5,592 nucleotides of DNA from Blastocatellia bacterium. Its GTDB lineage: Bacteria; Acidobacteriota; Blastocatellia; Pyrinomonadales; Pyrinomonadaceae. The DNA lies in NCBI GenBank assembly GCA_013695195.1, contig JACDAY010000122.1, forward strand, positions 1 through 5,592. Reading direction: 5' to 3'. Of the stretch, positions 4,820-5,592 are shown piece by piece; the first letter of the stretch is position 1; each line of letters opens with the position of its first letter. Position numbers and translations under genes: made by a program. A model generated the notes under the pieces. That model saw nothing but the letters and a program-made list of their open reading frames with translations. It did no database searches and was not told where the DNA came from.

Positions 4820-5592
4820 CTACTTCGCCGCAGTCTTTTCCATTTTGAGCTTTAGGGTATCAAGGCGTTTTTGCGCCTCGGCTGCTTCCGCGGACGCCGG
4901 ATATTTTTTTACGATTTCCTTCCAGCTCGCTCCGTCATAATGAAAAGTCCTGGACGGTGAATTGAACAGGAATAGAATTCCGAGTTTGCGATAGCGGTCG
5001 ATGCTTACGAAGTTGAGATAATAGCTGTGCAGCGGCGCGGCCGAAGCGGCCATTTCGCGGCGGCTGAGCCTTGAGTTCGCGTCTTTGGAAAGCTTTGCGC
5101 AGGTCTCTTCGAGCAGATCGCCGAACAAAAGTAGAATTGAGGGGCGGAATTGCGAATCTGGGTAAATTTCAAGAAAATTCACCGCAAGCTCTATCTGGTC
5201 AAAACCGTCGGAAGCCTGAACCAGCCGGGCAAGCCTCTCTTCGTCGCCTGTGCGAAACTTGCCGAAAAGCGCGTCGGCCTGCACCCACCCGGTATTATTA
5301 GGCGGTGCCGAAACGCGGTAAAACTTTACGCCATCGGCGTCGGTAGCTCCGAGAATCTGCACCTTTCGGCCGCGCCGCATCCGCTGAACTGATTCCGCGA
5401 ACAAGCTCGGTTTCATTCGCAACACTGACAATGTTTCGTCCATAACAATCGCGGTCACGCCAATCTCCCGGTGCTTTTGGGCGAAAGCCGCTCTGCCTTT
5501 TACCGTTGGAGCGAGCCGTCGTTTCTGCGCATCAACCTCTGCCGTACAAATAAGGCAAATAAGAAATCCGACTAAAAGGATTGAAAGTAGGG
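4820..5592 (-). CDS. Exported SH3-like domain protein, 5' end beyond the window (partial)
   Basis: The frame ends at TAG (4822-4820) and stays open to the right edge, giving 256 visible residues. A GTG at 5458 could be taken as the start, but the 44 in-frame codons before it encode a hydrophobic stretch (LLSILLVGFLICLIC), then TAEVDAQ, which reads as a signal peptide with a probable cut after VDA. The true start is therefore just outside the window. Visible residues about 45-109 look like a bacterial SH3 domain: AIVMDETLSVLRMKPSL, QRMRRGRKVQIL, FYRVS and TGWVQADAL. The rest is a helical domain ending in a repeat-like SWKEIVKKYPASAEAAEAQKRLD motif, reminiscent of TPR-type periplasmic proteins. 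SH3-like modules in exported proteins often bind cell-wall components, but the ligand here is unknown. The gene converges on psuG. Confidence 0.85.
   Translation of the reverse strand, partial: LLSILLVGFLICLICTAEVDAQKRRLAPTVKGRAAFAQKHREIGVTAIVMDETLSVLRMKPSLFAESVQRMRRGRKVQILGATDADGVKFYRVSAPPNNTGWVQADALFGKFRTGDEERLARLVQASDGFDQIELAVNFLEIYPDSQFRPSILLLFGDLLEETCAKLSKDANSRLSRREMAASAAPLHSYYLNFVSIDRYRKLGILFLFNSPSRTFHYDGASWKEIVKKYPASAEAAEAQKRLDTLKLKMEKTAAK

Noticed and set aside
1..5592. A new multi-gene system (defence, secretion or biosynthetic cluster)
   Set aside because: The recognisable genes are housekeeping or salvage genes in separate transcription units, and the unknown genes show no shared operon, effector or nuclease pattern.

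Overview
The window looks like an ordinary chromosomal segment of a Gram-negative bacterium of medium GC content. Features that suggest this are a diderm-type signal peptidase I, two exported proteins of the SH3-like/helical-repeat kind, rnc next to lepB, and mostly weak Shine-Dalgarno signals. The style resembles soil Acidobacteriota (Blastocatellia-like), but that is inference from gene style, not a phylogenetic placement.

Layout from left to right: (1) the 3' end of a plus-strand gene (1-273) with a charged, low-complexity tail, closed by a very strong, almost symmetric hairpin terminator (301-357). (2) A gene-free stretch of about 320 bases holding that terminator, a good sigma70-like promoter (378-407) and a roughly 180-base leader with small, partly competing hairpins. 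It leads to a well-formed ribosome binding site. (3) A secreted protein of unknown function (593-1876) with a helical body and a Pro/Thr/Ser/Ala/Lys tail, followed by a rho-independent terminator (1905-1945). (4) An rnc-lepB pair (1976-3568), RNase III and signal peptidase I, only 9 bases apart and surely cotranscribed. (5) An approximately 111-bp imperfect palindromic element (3570-3680) containing degenerate 9-bp tandem repeats. Part of it can act as the lepB terminator. (6) psuG (3760-4653), pseudouridine-5'-phosphate glycosidase, without psuK or a transporter beside it. (7) A convergent intergenic gap (4654-4819) with two hairpin structures. (8) A minus-strand exported SH3-like protein (4820-5592) that runs off the right edge. 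Its internal GTG at 5458 is not the real start, because the frame stays open upstream and encodes a signal peptide.

The genes do not form one pathway. rnc and lepB are housekeeping genes (RNA processing, protein export), psuG recycles pseudouridine from RNA turnover, and three genes encode uncharacterised proteins, two of them clearly exported. I see no defence system, mobile-element gene, CRISPR array, tRNA or rRNA. The less ordinary material is non-coding: the leader at 408-592, the palindromic element at 3570-3680 and the hairpins at 4660-4775.
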